NCBI RefSeq assembly: GCF_001282685.1
Contig: NZ_LN875035.1
Coordinates: forward strand, 1,733,271 to 1,797,270
Source of the DNA: Niameybacter massiliensis
GTDB taxonomy: Bacteria; Bacillota; Clostridia; Lachnospirales; Cellulosilyticaceae
Direction: 5' to 3'
DNA: 64,000 nt
The notes under the pieces were generated by a model that saw only the letters and a program-made list of their open reading frames with translations, was not told the origin of the DNA and did not search any database. Each line of letters starts with the position of its first letter. The first letter of the stretch is position 1. The position numbers and the translations under genes were made by a program. Below, in pieces: positions 46,601 through 55,613 of the stretch.

Positions 46601-49600
46601 ATGTGAATCATCATGGCCTTCTCCTTGATAACCTTTGTTAAGGATCATTTGGCCAAATCCATCATAATAATGACTAAGTAATTTACTATTATCTAAAACA
46701 CGTAAGAATGGATTTGATGTTGAACTTGTAAAGTTCATTGCGATCCACCATACTTGGTCCTTGATATCTTCTGAACCTTTTGGTATTGGCATAATTTCTC
46801 TAAAGAGAATAGCCGCATCTTGCCAATCTAGTTGATTATCATTATTTTGCTCTGCTCCAATGATAATGCGTGCTGATGGAAGCGCTTCAGTTTGATCATT
46901 ATTTGCAAATACACTTTCACGATATCTATAGGTAAATGGACCATTTGCAAAACTCATATTGTCATAAATACCATCTTTGGTTAAAACAATCCTATCAGAT
47001 GGAGTAATCACATTATTCTCAATAGCTGCTGCATAATTATTGTTATAGATTAAAGGATAAGTAACTTTTTCAGTTTTTACTTCATAAGGTACTACACCAC
47101 TCATATCCCCAAATACTTCACTAATACCGCTACTACCACCTTGAGCCTTAATTGCTCCATAGCCTGCACCTTCACCTGATACAGTAATTAAGTTTTGTCC
47201 TACAAATTCCACAGTTTCTACATTTTCTGTTTCATGTAACTCTCTAATTGCAGTCACTTTATACTCTATAATATTGCGATCTTGTGCATTCGTATTATTC
47301 GTATATTTTGGATCTTTTGAATTACCATCTTGTGTAAGAGCAATCGTTACATCGATTTCGGCAAATGGGATAGCTCTACCTGTTTCATCTTTTTTCTCAA
47401 ATGCTAATGTATAGTCAATTTGGCTTTCCCCTTCTGTGCATACTACTGAAGATGGATAATATACTCTATTATTAATTGCTACAGCACTTACAAACTTTTC
47501 TTGGCCTATAAAAGCTGTCTTACCATCTAATTTGTATTCCATAATACGTGGGAATGCTGAATCTACTACAACTTCCATCTCCCCTAATGTAAGTGGAATA
47601 TCTTTTGCATCAGTTGGTCTAGCTGGTTGCATTCCAACTTTAGCTGCTGCTTCTTGAATTTCAATATTATCTAAAATAACTGTATGATTTTTTAAGCCAA
47701 TACCTGTACTATACCATGATAAGAATCCAAATTGACCTTTCATATCAAGGAACTTACCGTCTGAACCACCTTGCATTTCAGGTGTACCACTATATTGTTC
47801 TACACCATCAATCATCACTTTAAGAGCTGGTCCTTCCATCTCTACTTGTAATTTGTAGGTTGTATTTGGTTCTAATTCCATACTAAAGAGTTCCTTACTC
47901 CAACCTGCATTATTTTGAATAAACCATTTATGTGTACCGTTATAACTTTCATAAGCTAAACTAGTATATGTTTTAGCTTGAACATCTCCACGTAGAATGA
48001 TACCAAATGGATTTGGTACAACATCTGTAGTTGTAAGGTCTACTGATATGGTTCCATTTTGGATACTTGGTGAATTCATATCCATATAAGCAATTCGTGA
48101 GCTTGTTAAATCTTTTGTATTGATTTGGTATTTAGCATCATCATCAACATCAATAATACTAGCTATTACTTTTTCTCTATCACTATCATTCATAGTTTTC
48201 CAATCTACTAATTCTGCATTAGAGAAATTTTGAATGTAGTGGGCTGTTTCATTTGATTCACTTACTGTAAAGTTAATATTATAGCGTCCTACTGTTTCTT
48301 TATCTTCAGCTGTTATAACAATCTCAGCTTTTGCTTTACCATCTGCTACTGGAACTTTTACATATCTATTTGCCTTAGCATTTTGTACAACTTCAACTTC
48401 TTGCCCATTTACGGTTACAGTTGCATAAGTACTTTCTGGCACTGCCACAATATCTACTTCTGTTGTTCCCATAGGAAGTACTACATTGTAGTCTGTTTTT
48501 CCTGCTGTAAGTGCTAAACTTTCATTATTATAAAGTACTGTTTTGAGTACTACATTTTTATCTGCAGCACGTTTTGCAAAGTTAAATGTATAATCTTTTG
48601 TCACTGTTCCATCTTGTGAAGTAACTTGAATACCTATTCTACCTTCTGTAGTAGAAATTGTTTTAATACCTACTTGTGACTCTGTATTACGTGTATTTAC
48701 ACGTACCTTAGGTATTCTTGTTTCAAATGGATCTAAGGTAATATTATAATCTGTAACATCTGGATTCATAGAAATTTCTTTCCATGTCTTTCCTTCGTCT
48801 AAACTGTACTCTGCCATTGTGATTTCTGCACTTGTACCTAATGGTATTGGCTCATAAACAAACACTTCTGTTAAAGCTGCAATTTCATGTGCTGCTGTTG
48901 GACAGAATTGTACATATTTAACATTATCAGGAATATTTAACTCTATTGTTTGAGGTGCTTTTGTTGCTGTATATGGTGTATCTAGTTCTCCAACTTTATA
49001 CAATCTAAGATTTGCTGGATCATTTCCTGCCCATACTTCGTATGCTGTTACCCCACCATTTTTATGATCCTGTCTGAAGTGAATCGTCATGGATTGAACT
49101 GGCTGTGGTTTATCTAATTCTAAAAGAAGAGTTGGTTTTGAATAACCTTGTGCAGGTGTGTAAGCTTGCCATTTAGTATTAAAATTACCATCTTTAGCTT
49201 TATCAGGTGTATCATTACCATAATGTGAACCTGTTCCTGATACCCCTATAACTTCAATTTCTGGTCCTCTTTGTGAGAGTTCACTTATACTGAACGTATA
49301 GTCTTGTTTGGTTTCATCTGTTGCAGTAACTGTAACTGTATAGGTGTTACCTAACTTTACTGGTGCTGATACTTTTGCTGTTGGAGAATTTGCCTCTACA
49401 TAAAGCTTTACATCCCCTTCAGATATTACAAAAGGTACTTGGTAAGTAAAACTTGTTTTCCCAAATCCTACTTCAAACTCTTGAGTAACTCCTTTTACAT
49501 CTACTGCTGCATAACGAAGTGTTGTATCACTTTCTTCTTTTGCATCTACATAAACACCTAAATCAGCTATACCTGCAGTGTCTCCTACTCCTGATTTAAT

Positions 49601-50641
49601 ATGTAACTTAACATATTTCCCTTCTACTGCTTGATCTAATAAAATACTTTGTGCTGGTCTATTTAAACCACCTGTAGATGGTAATTCACCTACCTTTACA
49701 GGGCTTCCCATATGATCTTTATCATTACTTATATAAAGTTCATAGCTCTTTATACCACCATTGTTAGAATCATTTTGAATTGGAAGTAAAGCAAGTTCTT
49801 TAATATCATAACTTTTATCAAGTTCAAAACTAAAATATGTACCAAGCCCTGCTCCTACTGCTCCATCTGCTGATTTCCAGTAAGTATTGTTATTACCATC
49901 AACAGCTAAATTAGCTGTGTGATTGCCATCTACACTATCTGCTTTGATATCAATGATAGTTTCTGAACTAAGCTTAGTACGTCCTGCTTGCTCATTTTGA
50001 TTAACTAACTCTGATGAATAGATAGTCATATCTTTTAATGATAAGTTTTCACTTACTCCTGATTTTGCTACAAAACGTATGATTTTTACGTCTTCAATAG
50101 ATGTTTCAAATTCAATTGTCTGAGTCTCTACTTCATTATCTAATGTACCTTCTTTAACCTTTGCTAATGTTCCTAAGGATGAACCCATATAGACTTCATA
50201 CTCTCTCACTGATCCATTAAAATCACCTGCATCAGCTTTAAGATTAGGCATAATTTCAATACGTTTAATAGATTTCTTTTCTTTCAATTCTACTGTTAGT
50301 GTAACAGGTTCCTCTATATTATTAATTGAAAGTGCTGCATCAGTTGTCACTTCAGGTTTTGCTAAAGTAAGCGCTGCGCCCGTTGTTTGCCACACTGTTC
50401 CTAAGTTGTTGTCAAATAACATACTTCCACTATAGTCTTTACCTTCATATTCCCCAGATGGATTTTTCCATTCATTACTTGTTTCAACTGAAAGAATGTC
50501 ATCTCTTGTTAAAGGATTAATAACATACTCTCCTTCAATGACATAAGGTTTAATCGGTGATGCCACAATACCTGTGAGTTGTGAAGCAAGTACAGATGCT
50601 ATCGCTACTCCACCCAATAATTTCTGATAATTCTTTTTCAT
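43697..50641 (-). CDS. GH101 endo-alpha-N-acetylgalactosaminidase with SLH cell-wall anchor
   Basis: 2314 residues. Signal peptide (1-28); three F5/8C-like carbohydrate-binding domains (about 45-210, 220-365, 460-600); cadherin-like beta-sandwich repeats (about 375-455 and 615-800); a laminin-G/concanavalin-like domain (about 810-1000); the GH101 catalytic region (about 1010-1640) with the predicted nucleophile Asp1450 (YVDVYY) and acid/base Glu1475 (ATEFCGP); two further binding modules; a Gly/Asn/Asp-rich linker; and three SLH repeats at the C-terminus (about 2130-2314). It should release Gal-beta-1,3-GalNAc from Ser/Thr of mucin-type glycoproteins at the cell surface. Catalytic positions are assigned by recalled alignment to the streptococcal enzyme. 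Confidence 0.95.
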   Translation of the reverse strand: MKKNYQKLLGGVAIASVLASQLTGIVASPIKPYVIEGEYVINPLTRDDILSVETSNEWKNPSGEYEGKDYSGSMLFDNNLGTVWQTTGAALTLAKPEVTTDAALSINNIEEPVTLTVELKEKKSIKRIEIMPNLKADAGDFNGSVREYEVYMGSSLGTLAKVKEGTLDNEVETQTIEFETSIEDVKIIRFVAKSGVSENLSLKDMTIYSSELVNQNEQAGRTKLSSETIIDIKADSVDGNHTANLAVDGNNNTYWKSADGAVGAGLGTYFSFELDKSYDIKELALLPIQNDSNNGGIKSYELYISNDKDHMGSPVKVGELPSTGGLNRPAQSILLDQAVEGKYVKLHIKSGVGDTAGIADLGVYVDAKEESDTTLRYAAVDVKGVTQEFEVGFGKTSFTYQVPFVISEGDVKLYVEANSPTAKVSAPVKLGNTYTVTVTATDETKQDYTFSISELSQRGPEIEVIGVSGTGSHYGNDTPDKAKDGNFNTKWQAYTPAQGYSKPTLLLELDKPQPVQSMTIHFRQDHKNGGVTAYEVWAGNDPANLRLYKVGELDTPYTATKAPQTIELNIPDNVKYVQFCPTAAHEIAALTEVFVYEPIPLGTSAEITMAEYSLDEGKTWKEISMNPDVTDYNITLDPFETRIPKVRVNTRNTESQVGIKTISTTEGRIGIQVTSQDGTVTKDYTFNFAKRAADKNVVLKTVLYNNESLALTAGKTDYNVVLPMGTTEVDIVAVPESTYATVTVNGQEVEVVQNAKANRYVKVPVADGKAKAEIVITAEDKETVGRYNINFTVSESNETAHYIQNFSNAELVDWKTMNDSDREKVIASIIDVDDDAKYQINTKDLTSSRIAYMDMNSPSIQNGTISVDLTTTDVVPNPFGIILRGDVQAKTYTSLAYESYNGTHKWFIQNNAGWSKELFSMELEPNTTYKLQVEMEGPALKVMIDGVEQYSGTPEMQGGSDGKFLDMKGQFGFLSWYSTGIGLKNHTVILDNIEIQEAAAKVGMQPARPTDAKDIPLTLGEMEVVVDSAFPRIMEYKLDGKTAFIGQEKFVSAVAINNRVYYPSSVVCTEGESQIDYTLAFEKKDETGRAIPFAEIDVTIALTQDGNSKDPKYTNNTNAQDRNIIEYKVTAIRELHETENVETVEFVGQNLITVSGEGAGYGAIKAQGGSSGISEVFGDMSGVVPYEVKTEKVTYPLIYNNNYAAAIENNVITPSDRIVLTKDGIYDNMSFANGPFTYRYRESVFANNDQTEALPSARIIIGAEQNNDNQLDWQDAAILFREIMPIPKGSEDIKDQVWWIAMNFTSSTSNPFLRVLDNSKLLSHYYDGFGQMILNKGYQGEGHDDSHPDYAGVGIRQGGAKDFNILGEAGDNYNVKTGIHINATEYMLDAVSTKLENLQGGELGKLDHGWAWLDASYHVDQMKDLQSGELERRLDELAEAVPTLDFTYVDVYYRSDYHSQKFAELLNRNWTVATEFCGPFEGNQVFTHWGTDLYYPGSGLSSDIYRFLYNGYKDAFNPDELLKGMQMPGVASWRGVTNMFEGVEIFYNQNLPTKYMQYSPIVKMAEDRVDFENGSYVVRENGSINLYSKDKNRIAIMTEDPTRCKSTVFIPWNPIEEDKIYYWNNDGGETTWTLPNSWNDVNEVYVYELTSTGREFVKTVSVSNHQVTLDLPAQVPYIIEDNATDINGLPQTTEWGEGSLVKDPGFNSLKFGDGKGSWQKLSKADSTDHIQMIRMEETELYDNKLKVTGKEDALIAQEVTGLEAGKTYTISAWVNSDRLVELGMLMDDKVYVADIDDNTINNKVKDHKYTGKNYQRIRFDVVVPEGVTNAQLYLHLPAAEEESIAIIDDVRIFEQPGNTDRNKDGAIYFEDFENVDEGWGVFEYALNGGASKVHLAQKDPEGRQIKSYAFDGQWSLKVSDNKTGEVIITYPSHVTFQPNTEYTVEFDYTLFAETKGETLSADERYPYTFSAKTKSGTVLGTETLKPSTLGNGENGGNKNHDPSVEKVSLTFTTPDEEGVYITVSTPNGMPNGAGGSTSTALNTLMIDNVAIYSENHKVEEPTLPDYPIFDEDNNGGGDDNNGGGDDNNGGDDNNGGDNNGGGSNITKPEESKPEVEPTKPQHALDQLVPGNAALITDISSHWAQSSIEKVIMRGLMVGKTESKFMPNEQLSRAEMAMVINRIVGEVETKESTYTDIVKDAWYQDAINTVATLGIITGYPDQTFKPNASISRAETIVSLVRTLDYLGLYEKVDTEVILGNFKDGDKVPEWAKEQVAWAIQNKLISGYPDGTLGLEELVTRAEMSKILDSFITIIE
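44332..44432 (-). repeat. Low-complexity codon repeat for the Gly/Asn/Asp linker
   Basis: Near-tandem units of about 15-21 bases encode GGDDNN-type repeats between the last binding module and the SLH domains. Such tracts can change length by slippage, altering the reach of the surface enzyme. Antisense open frames here are shadows. Confidence 0.8.
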
Positions 50642-50665
50642 AAATTACCTCCTCAAATTTTTGTG

Positions 50666-51517
50666 TTATCCTTTTAATCCTCCAATACTAAGCCCAGATG
50701 TTAATCGTTTTTGTACAAGTGCATAGAAGATCATAGTTGGTACCATTACGATTACAAGCCCTGCAAACATTGCACCCCAGTCTGTAGCATACTTTTGAAC
50801 TTCCATTAAGTTCTTAAGTCCTACTGGCAATGTATAGTTGTCTGGTTTAAGTACAGTTAATGCCATAATATATTCATTCCAATATGCCATAAAAGCAAAT
50901 ACCCCTATTGTTACAAAGCCTGGTTTTGACATTGGAATAATTACCTTGAATAAAGTTCCCCAATAACCACATCCGTCAATCTGCGCTGCTTCTTCGTACT
51001 CCTTTGGAATACCTTGCATAAATCCAGTAAGAAGATAGGTATTAAACGGCATAGTCGTTGCTGCATATACAAAACATAAAACCCATAATTTATTTAATCC
51101 ACCTAAATCTTTTAATATCATAAAGATTGGAACAACGATATAGTTAGAACTAATGAATAGTCCTGCCATAAAGAGCATAACAATCCATTTGTTTAATTTA
51201 AATTCAAATCGTGATAAAGCATATGCTACCGGCACTATTAGGATAAATAATAAGATCAATGACCCTAATGTAACGCCTATAGAGTTAAGGAAGTAACTCC
51301 CCATATTTGCTTTTTCAATAGCATTCTCATAGTTTTGCCAATTAAGTGTACTTGGAAGTGCCCAAGGATTTTTGAGGAATTCTGCACTTGTTTTGAAAGA
51401 CGTATAGATTACCCAAGTAATAGGCAATATGACAAGTACACTTGTTATAATAAGTACACATCGAAGTAATGTGTTATTTAAAATTCTCCCCAAGTTATGA
51501 TTGTTTTTCTTTTCCAT
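50666..51517 (-). CDS. ABC sugar transporter permease, MalG-type
   Basis: 283 residues with six hydrophobic helices and the EAA loop EEAAQIDGCGYWGTLFKVI, which contacts the ATPase. Second permease of a carbohydrate importer (CUT1 family). AGGAGGTGACC precedes the ATG. It ends 25 bp before the GH101 gene and is likely co-transcribed with it. No ATPase gene is nearby; CUT1 systems often share a common MsmK/MsiK-type ATPase encoded elsewhere. Confidence 0.94.
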   Translation of the reverse strand: MEKKNNHNLGRILNNTLLRCVLIITSVLVILPITWVIYTSFKTSAEFLKNPWALPSTLNWQNYENAIEKANMGSYFLNSIGVTLGSLILLFILIVPVAYALSRFEFKLNKWIVMLFMAGLFISSNYIVVPIFMILKDLGGLNKLWVLCFVYAATTMPFNTYLLTGFMQGIPKEYEEAAQIDGCGYWGTLFKVIIPMSKPGFVTIGVFAFMAYWNEYIMALTVLKPDNYTLPVGLKNLMEVQKYATDWGAMFAGLVIVMVPTMIFYALVQKRLTSGLSIGGLKG

Positions 51518-51528
51518 AAGGTCACCTC

Positions 51529-52440
51529 CTATGCCCCTTTATTTTTAGTTAAAAGATTACTGATGATTGCAAGTGTAAAGGCGATTACAAAGATAATTAC
51601 TGCAATTGCCATTGCATATCCAAAGTTTGAATTTGTAAATGCCTGTCTGTACATATATGTAAGAAGTACTTCTGACTGGCTATTAGGTCCACCATCTGTC
51701 ATAACATTTACAAATAAGAAACTCATATTAAGTGTAGAAGTAATGAAGAACACCATAGTTACACGAATGATACTCCAGATCATTGGAATGGTAATTTTAA
51801 AGAATTGTGTCGCTTTACCTGCACCATCAATATCTGCTGCTTCATATAACTCTGGTGAGATACCATCCATGCCAGCCATATACATAACCATATAGTAACC
51901 AACTGCTTGCCATACCATAGCAATTGCTATTGCCCACAGTACCGTGCTACCTGATCCTAACCATGGTTTGGCTAGATTATCTAGTCCTATCCCTCTTAAT
52001 AATGAATTTAAGATTCCTGTATTCGGTTCATAAATATTACTAAAAAGTACACCAATAACTACGATAGATAGAACATTAGGGAAGAAGAAAAGTACACGGT
52101 AGAAATTCTTCTCCTTAAGTTTTGTTTGCGTAAGTGCTGCTGCAAAAAATAAAGATAAAAACATTGTAATAATCGTACATACAAGTAATAAGAATAATGT
52201 GTTTTTAAGTGCTAACCAAAATTTTGGATCATTAAATAGCCTGATAAAGTTATCAAATCCTACAAAAGTCTTAGTTGGTGATAATCCACTCCATTGAAAA
52301 AGAGAGGTTTTAAATACATCAAACGTTGGATAAATCACAAATAAAGTGTAGAGGCATAACGCAGGTATTAATGATAGCGCAATGGCTATGTTATTGCGGG
52401 TACGTTGTTTTTTAGGCATAAGCTTTTTTAGACTGATCAT
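51529..52440 (-). CDS. ABC sugar transporter permease, MalF-type
   Basis: About 303 residues from the ATG at 52440, placed after GGAGGAG; the longer frame from a TTG at 52479 would put that site inside the gene. Six transmembrane helices and the EAA loop YEAADIDGAGKATQFFKI. Pairs with the MalG-type permease 12 bp downstream to form the channel for the binding protein at 52538, probably for galacto-N-biose. Confidence 0.94.
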   Translation of the reverse strand: MISLKKLMPKKQRTRNNIAIALSLIPALCLYTLFVIYPTFDVFKTSLFQWSGLSPTKTFVGFDNFIRLFNDPKFWLALKNTLFLLLVCTIITMFLSLFFAAALTQTKLKEKNFYRVLFFFPNVLSIVVIGVLFSNIYEPNTGILNSLLRGIGLDNLAKPWLGSGSTVLWAIAIAMVWQAVGYYMVMYMAGMDGISPELYEAADIDGAGKATQFFKITIPMIWSIIRVTMVFFITSTLNMSFLFVNVMTDGGPNSQSEVLLTYMYRQAFTNSNFGYAMAIAVIIFVIAFTLAIISNLLTKNKGA

Positions 52441-52477
52441 ATCGCTATCTCCTCCATCGAATTTCTGTATTTTGGGC

Positions 52478-52513
52478 AAAAAAAGGAGAGGTGGTAAAAA
52501 AACATACCTCTCC
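52478..52513 (-). terminator. Attenuating terminator between binding protein and permeases
   Basis: On the minus strand GGAGAGGT (52513-52506) pairs with ACCTCTCC (52492-52485) and is followed by seven Ts (52484-52478). It lies inside the transporter operon directly after the binding-protein gene, a position expected to lower permease expression relative to the binding protein. Confidence 0.85.
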
Positions 52514-52537
52514 CGTCATTTGCGCCTTCTAGTTTTA

Positions 52538-53923
52538 CTATTTTACTACATAATCTCTAACTGAATCAGATACACTTTCCATATGTGCTGCCCACTGTGT
52601 TCCTGTCATTTCACCGTTCATTACAGATGCAACTTGACCAAATAATTCACTTCTTGGGCTAATTTCTGTACCTTGAACACTACCAAATCTTAAGATAGAT
52701 GGTTCATAGCCTTGGTCAAATAATTTGTATGTTTCATAAGTTGCTGGTGATACAACATCTTTAAGTTGTTCTGCTGCATCTTTTACTGGTGGGATACCTT
52801 TAGCATTTTGCGCATTAAGTGCAATTGCTTCATCTGAGTATTGGAATTTTAAGAATTCCTTTGCAAGGTCTACATTATCAGATGCTGCTGGAATAAACAT
52901 TTCTTCCACTGTAGTAAATACATATTTTGTATCATTTTTATCAAATACTGGTGCAGCTGTGAATCCCCATTCAAATCCATCTTCTCTTGGAGAATCTGCC
53001 ATTTCACCTTCTAACCAACTACCACATGGAATGAAAAGAGCATCTCCTTTTAACCATTGTTGTTGAGCTTGTGTATGACTAAGTGCTACTGTACCATCCA
53101 TTAAGTAACCACCTGTTGCAATCTGAGCAACTTTGTCCATAGCTTCTACAATACCTGGTTGTTCCCAAGCACCATCTTCATAGTTAAGTGCTTTGATAAA
53201 GTTATCTGGACCAACTTTAGCTGTAATAGCTGGTAAAAGTACAGCTTCTAAGTAACCTGGTGCAAGACCTTGGTATGTAAAGAGTGAACGGCCCGCTTCT
53301 TTTGCTTTATCTCCAAGAGCAAAGAATTCATCCCACGTTACTGGTACATCCCAATTATTTTGTTCGAATACTGTTTTATTATAGAAAAGACCTGTTGTTG
53401 AGTAATAAAGTGGTGCTAAATAAACTTTACCATCTCCATAAGGTTGAGTTGCTACGTTATCAATAAACCCTGGTAACATTTTATCTTTAATCTCAGAATC
53501 TGCAAATACATCTGAAAGATCTGCTAAAAGTTTATCTTTTACTAATGCATCTGTAATACCTGATTTATTAGTTGATGGTAAGTAGATAAAGTCTGGTGCA
53601 TTACCTGATAATAAGTCTGGACGAATAATTTCACCAATTTCAGGGTTTGCATTTACTACTACATCTACATTTGGATTTTGTTTTTCGAAAGCTTCTGCTA
53701 CTGCATCCCAGTATGCTCTACCATATCCACCTTCAAATACTGCAATATCTAATACTTGTTTTTCTGCTGAATCTGTTGGCTCTTCTGTTTTTGGAGCTTC
53801 CTGAGTTGTTTGTGTATCTGGAGTTTGACTTGGTGTCTCTGGTTGTGCCGTACTTGAACATCCTGTAAACATTGATCCCATAACTGCTGTTGCCATTAAA
53901 GTTGCAATAAATTTTCTTTTCAC
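52538..53923 (-). CDS. Solute-binding lipoprotein of the mucin-sugar ABC transporter
   Basis: 461 residues. Lipoprotein signal peptide with lipobox FTGC (Cys22), an acidic Thr/Glu/Pro linker (25-55), then a family 1 sugar-binding fold. By context it should bind Gal-beta-1,3-GalNAc released by the GH101 enzyme, as GltA (GL-BP) does in bifidobacteria. AAGGAGG precedes the ATG. Its promoter region (53924-54050) has TATAAT (about 53975) but no good -35, suggesting activator control by the neighbouring regulator. Confidence 0.92.
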   Translation of the reverse strand: MKRKFIATLMATAVMGSMFTGCSSTAQPETPSQTPDTQTTQEAPKTEEPTDSAEKQVLDIAVFEGGYGRAYWDAVAEAFEKQNPNVDVVVNANPEIGEIIRPDLLSGNAPDFIYLPSTNKSGITDALVKDKLLADLSDVFADSEIKDKMLPGFIDNVATQPYGDGKVYLAPLYYSTTGLFYNKTVFEQNNWDVPVTWDEFFALGDKAKEAGRSLFTYQGLAPGYLEAVLLPAITAKVGPDNFIKALNYEDGAWEQPGIVEAMDKVAQIATGGYLMDGTVALSHTQAQQQWLKGDALFIPCGSWLEGEMADSPREDGFEWGFTAAPVFDKNDTKYVFTTVEEMFIPAASDNVDLAKEFLKFQYSDEAIALNAQNAKGIPPVKDAAEQLKDVVSPATYETYKLFDQGYEPSILRFGSVQGTEISPRSELFGQVASVMNGEMTGTQWAAHMESVSDSVRDYVVK

Positions 53924-54050
53924 AGTAATTTCCTCCTTAGATGAAGCTGTTTCGCTTTTCTAGTTAAATTATAGTAGACAATAGTTTAAATTTAAATAAA
54001 CTTTATTTACTAACTTTTGTATATTTTTTACACTAAAATTTACCCTAATT

Positions 54051-55613
54051 TTAACTATTTGTACATTTTTTATACTCTTTCGGATTTACACCAAAGTATT
54101 TATTAAACATCCTATTAAAATAAGATTGTTCCTCAAATCCTAGTGCATAAGCCACGTCTTTGACAATCATATTCTTCTCCCCTAAAAGTTCCTTGGCTTT
54201 CTCCATTTTACGTATATTAATATAATTGATAATATTCATGCCTGTTTCATTCTTAAACATCCTACTTATATAGCTCTCATTCATATTTACTTGGCTTGCT
54301 ATAGAGGCTAAAGTAATCTTTTCCCCAATATGCCCTTCTACATAATCCATGATTTCTACAATCTCTTTGCGATAATGTTTATCTCTCACCTGTTCCATAT
54401 AAGTACAAATAGTATAAATAAGTTCATTAATCAATCCGTGATATTCCTCTAATAAGGTACTCTTTCTATATTTATCAATAATATTTTCTAAGTGTTCCTT
54501 ATTTTTATCTAAGTAAATACCATAGTCTAATATAAACCGATGTAAGATATTATTTAGAATCTGCTCTACTTGTTTTTGCGGAATATAGTATTCTCTTAAC
54601 TTCTCTATATAAGCTTCTAACGTATGTACTGCTTCTGCATAACTTCCCTTTTTCATAGCATTATGTAATTGCTTTTCATAGATACTTTTATCTTTAAATT
54701 TATAGTCTTTAAGCCCATGAACTTTTTCTTCTTTTAATACATCTTGATACCCACAGTAAAAGGCCATTCCTGCAACCTGCCTACATTTTTCTATAGAGTC
54801 TACTAGATCATGTGTTGTATAAATTGGTCGTCCAACTACACTTATAACCTTAATATTTGTATATAACTTAATTAAATTTTGTATCTGTAAACTGATTTTA
54901 AGTACCTCTGGATGGCTGATTTCACTTACTGTTGGTAAACTATATAAACACCAATCCCCCTCAAATATTAAAAAAGGTTTGCCTCTCTTAGGTAGAACCT
55001 CAGATATAATATTTTGTATAGCTGTACTATAATCTTTAAGTGTTCTATCCATATTTCTTTCTTGTTCAAACTTACTTTTGATATGTTTAATTACTAAAAA
55101 TTGATAGCTCTTTCCAAATGCTGCTACTGGTGGTGTAAAGGTTGTATCTTTTAGTACCTTGAGAATAATTTCTTTTATAAGTTCTTGTTCTTTTTGCTTC
55201 CCTTCTTGGTCTACTTCTTGTGTCTTAGCTATCCTTTTCTTCAACTTAGGCTGTACAGCTTCTAAGGCCTGAGTAAGTTCAGAAGAACGTAATGTTCCTT
55301 TTAATAAATAATCATGTACACCATATCTAAGGCACTCACGTGTTAAGTCAAATTCGCCATAACTCGTAAGCATAATAACTTGTCCTTCAAACTCTCTCTC
55401 CTTAAGTACCTTCACCAGCTGTATACCATCCATCTTAGGCATCTTAATATCTGTTATAACCAAATCAATTTCTTGATTTTCTATAACCTCTAGGGCCTGC
55501 TCTCCATCACTTACAATGTCTGCTACCCTAAATCCATAAGCTTCCCAATCTATAATCGTTCTCATACCTATACGAATAATCTTCTCATCATCTACTATTA
55601 ATACGTTATACAT
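54051..55613 (-). CDS. Response regulator with AraC-type domain, YesN-like
   Basis: 520 residues: receiver domain (1-120) with phospho-acceptor Asp55 in ITDIKMPK, a long helical middle, and a C-terminal AraC HTH pair (about 415-518, with FKNETGMNIINYINI). Its start abuts the kinase stop codon, so the pair is co-transcribed. It lies between the transporter/GH101 operon and the GH112 gene, and is the best candidate activator of all of them. Confidence 0.94.
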   Translation of the reverse strand: MYNVLIVDDEKIIRIGMRTIIDWEAYGFRVADIVSDGEQALEVIENQEIDLVITDIKMPKMDGIQLVKVLKEREFEGQVIMLTSYGEFDLTRECLRYGVHDYLLKGTLRSSELTQALEAVQPKLKKRIAKTQEVDQEGKQKEQELIKEIILKVLKDTTFTPPVAAFGKSYQFLVIKHIKSKFEQERNMDRTLKDYSTAIQNIISEVLPKRGKPFLIFEGDWCLYSLPTVSEISHPEVLKISLQIQNLIKLYTNIKVISVVGRPIYTTHDLVDSIEKCRQVAGMAFYCGYQDVLKEEKVHGLKDYKFKDKSIYEKQLHNAMKKGSYAEAVHTLEAYIEKLREYYIPQKQVEQILNNILHRFILDYGIYLDKNKEHLENIIDKYRKSTLLEEYHGLINELIYTICTYMEQVRDKHYRKEIVEIMDYVEGHIGEKITLASIASQVNMNESYISRMFKNETGMNIINYINIRKMEKAKELLGEKNMIVKDVAYALGFEEQSYFNRMFNKYFGVNPKEYKKCTNS

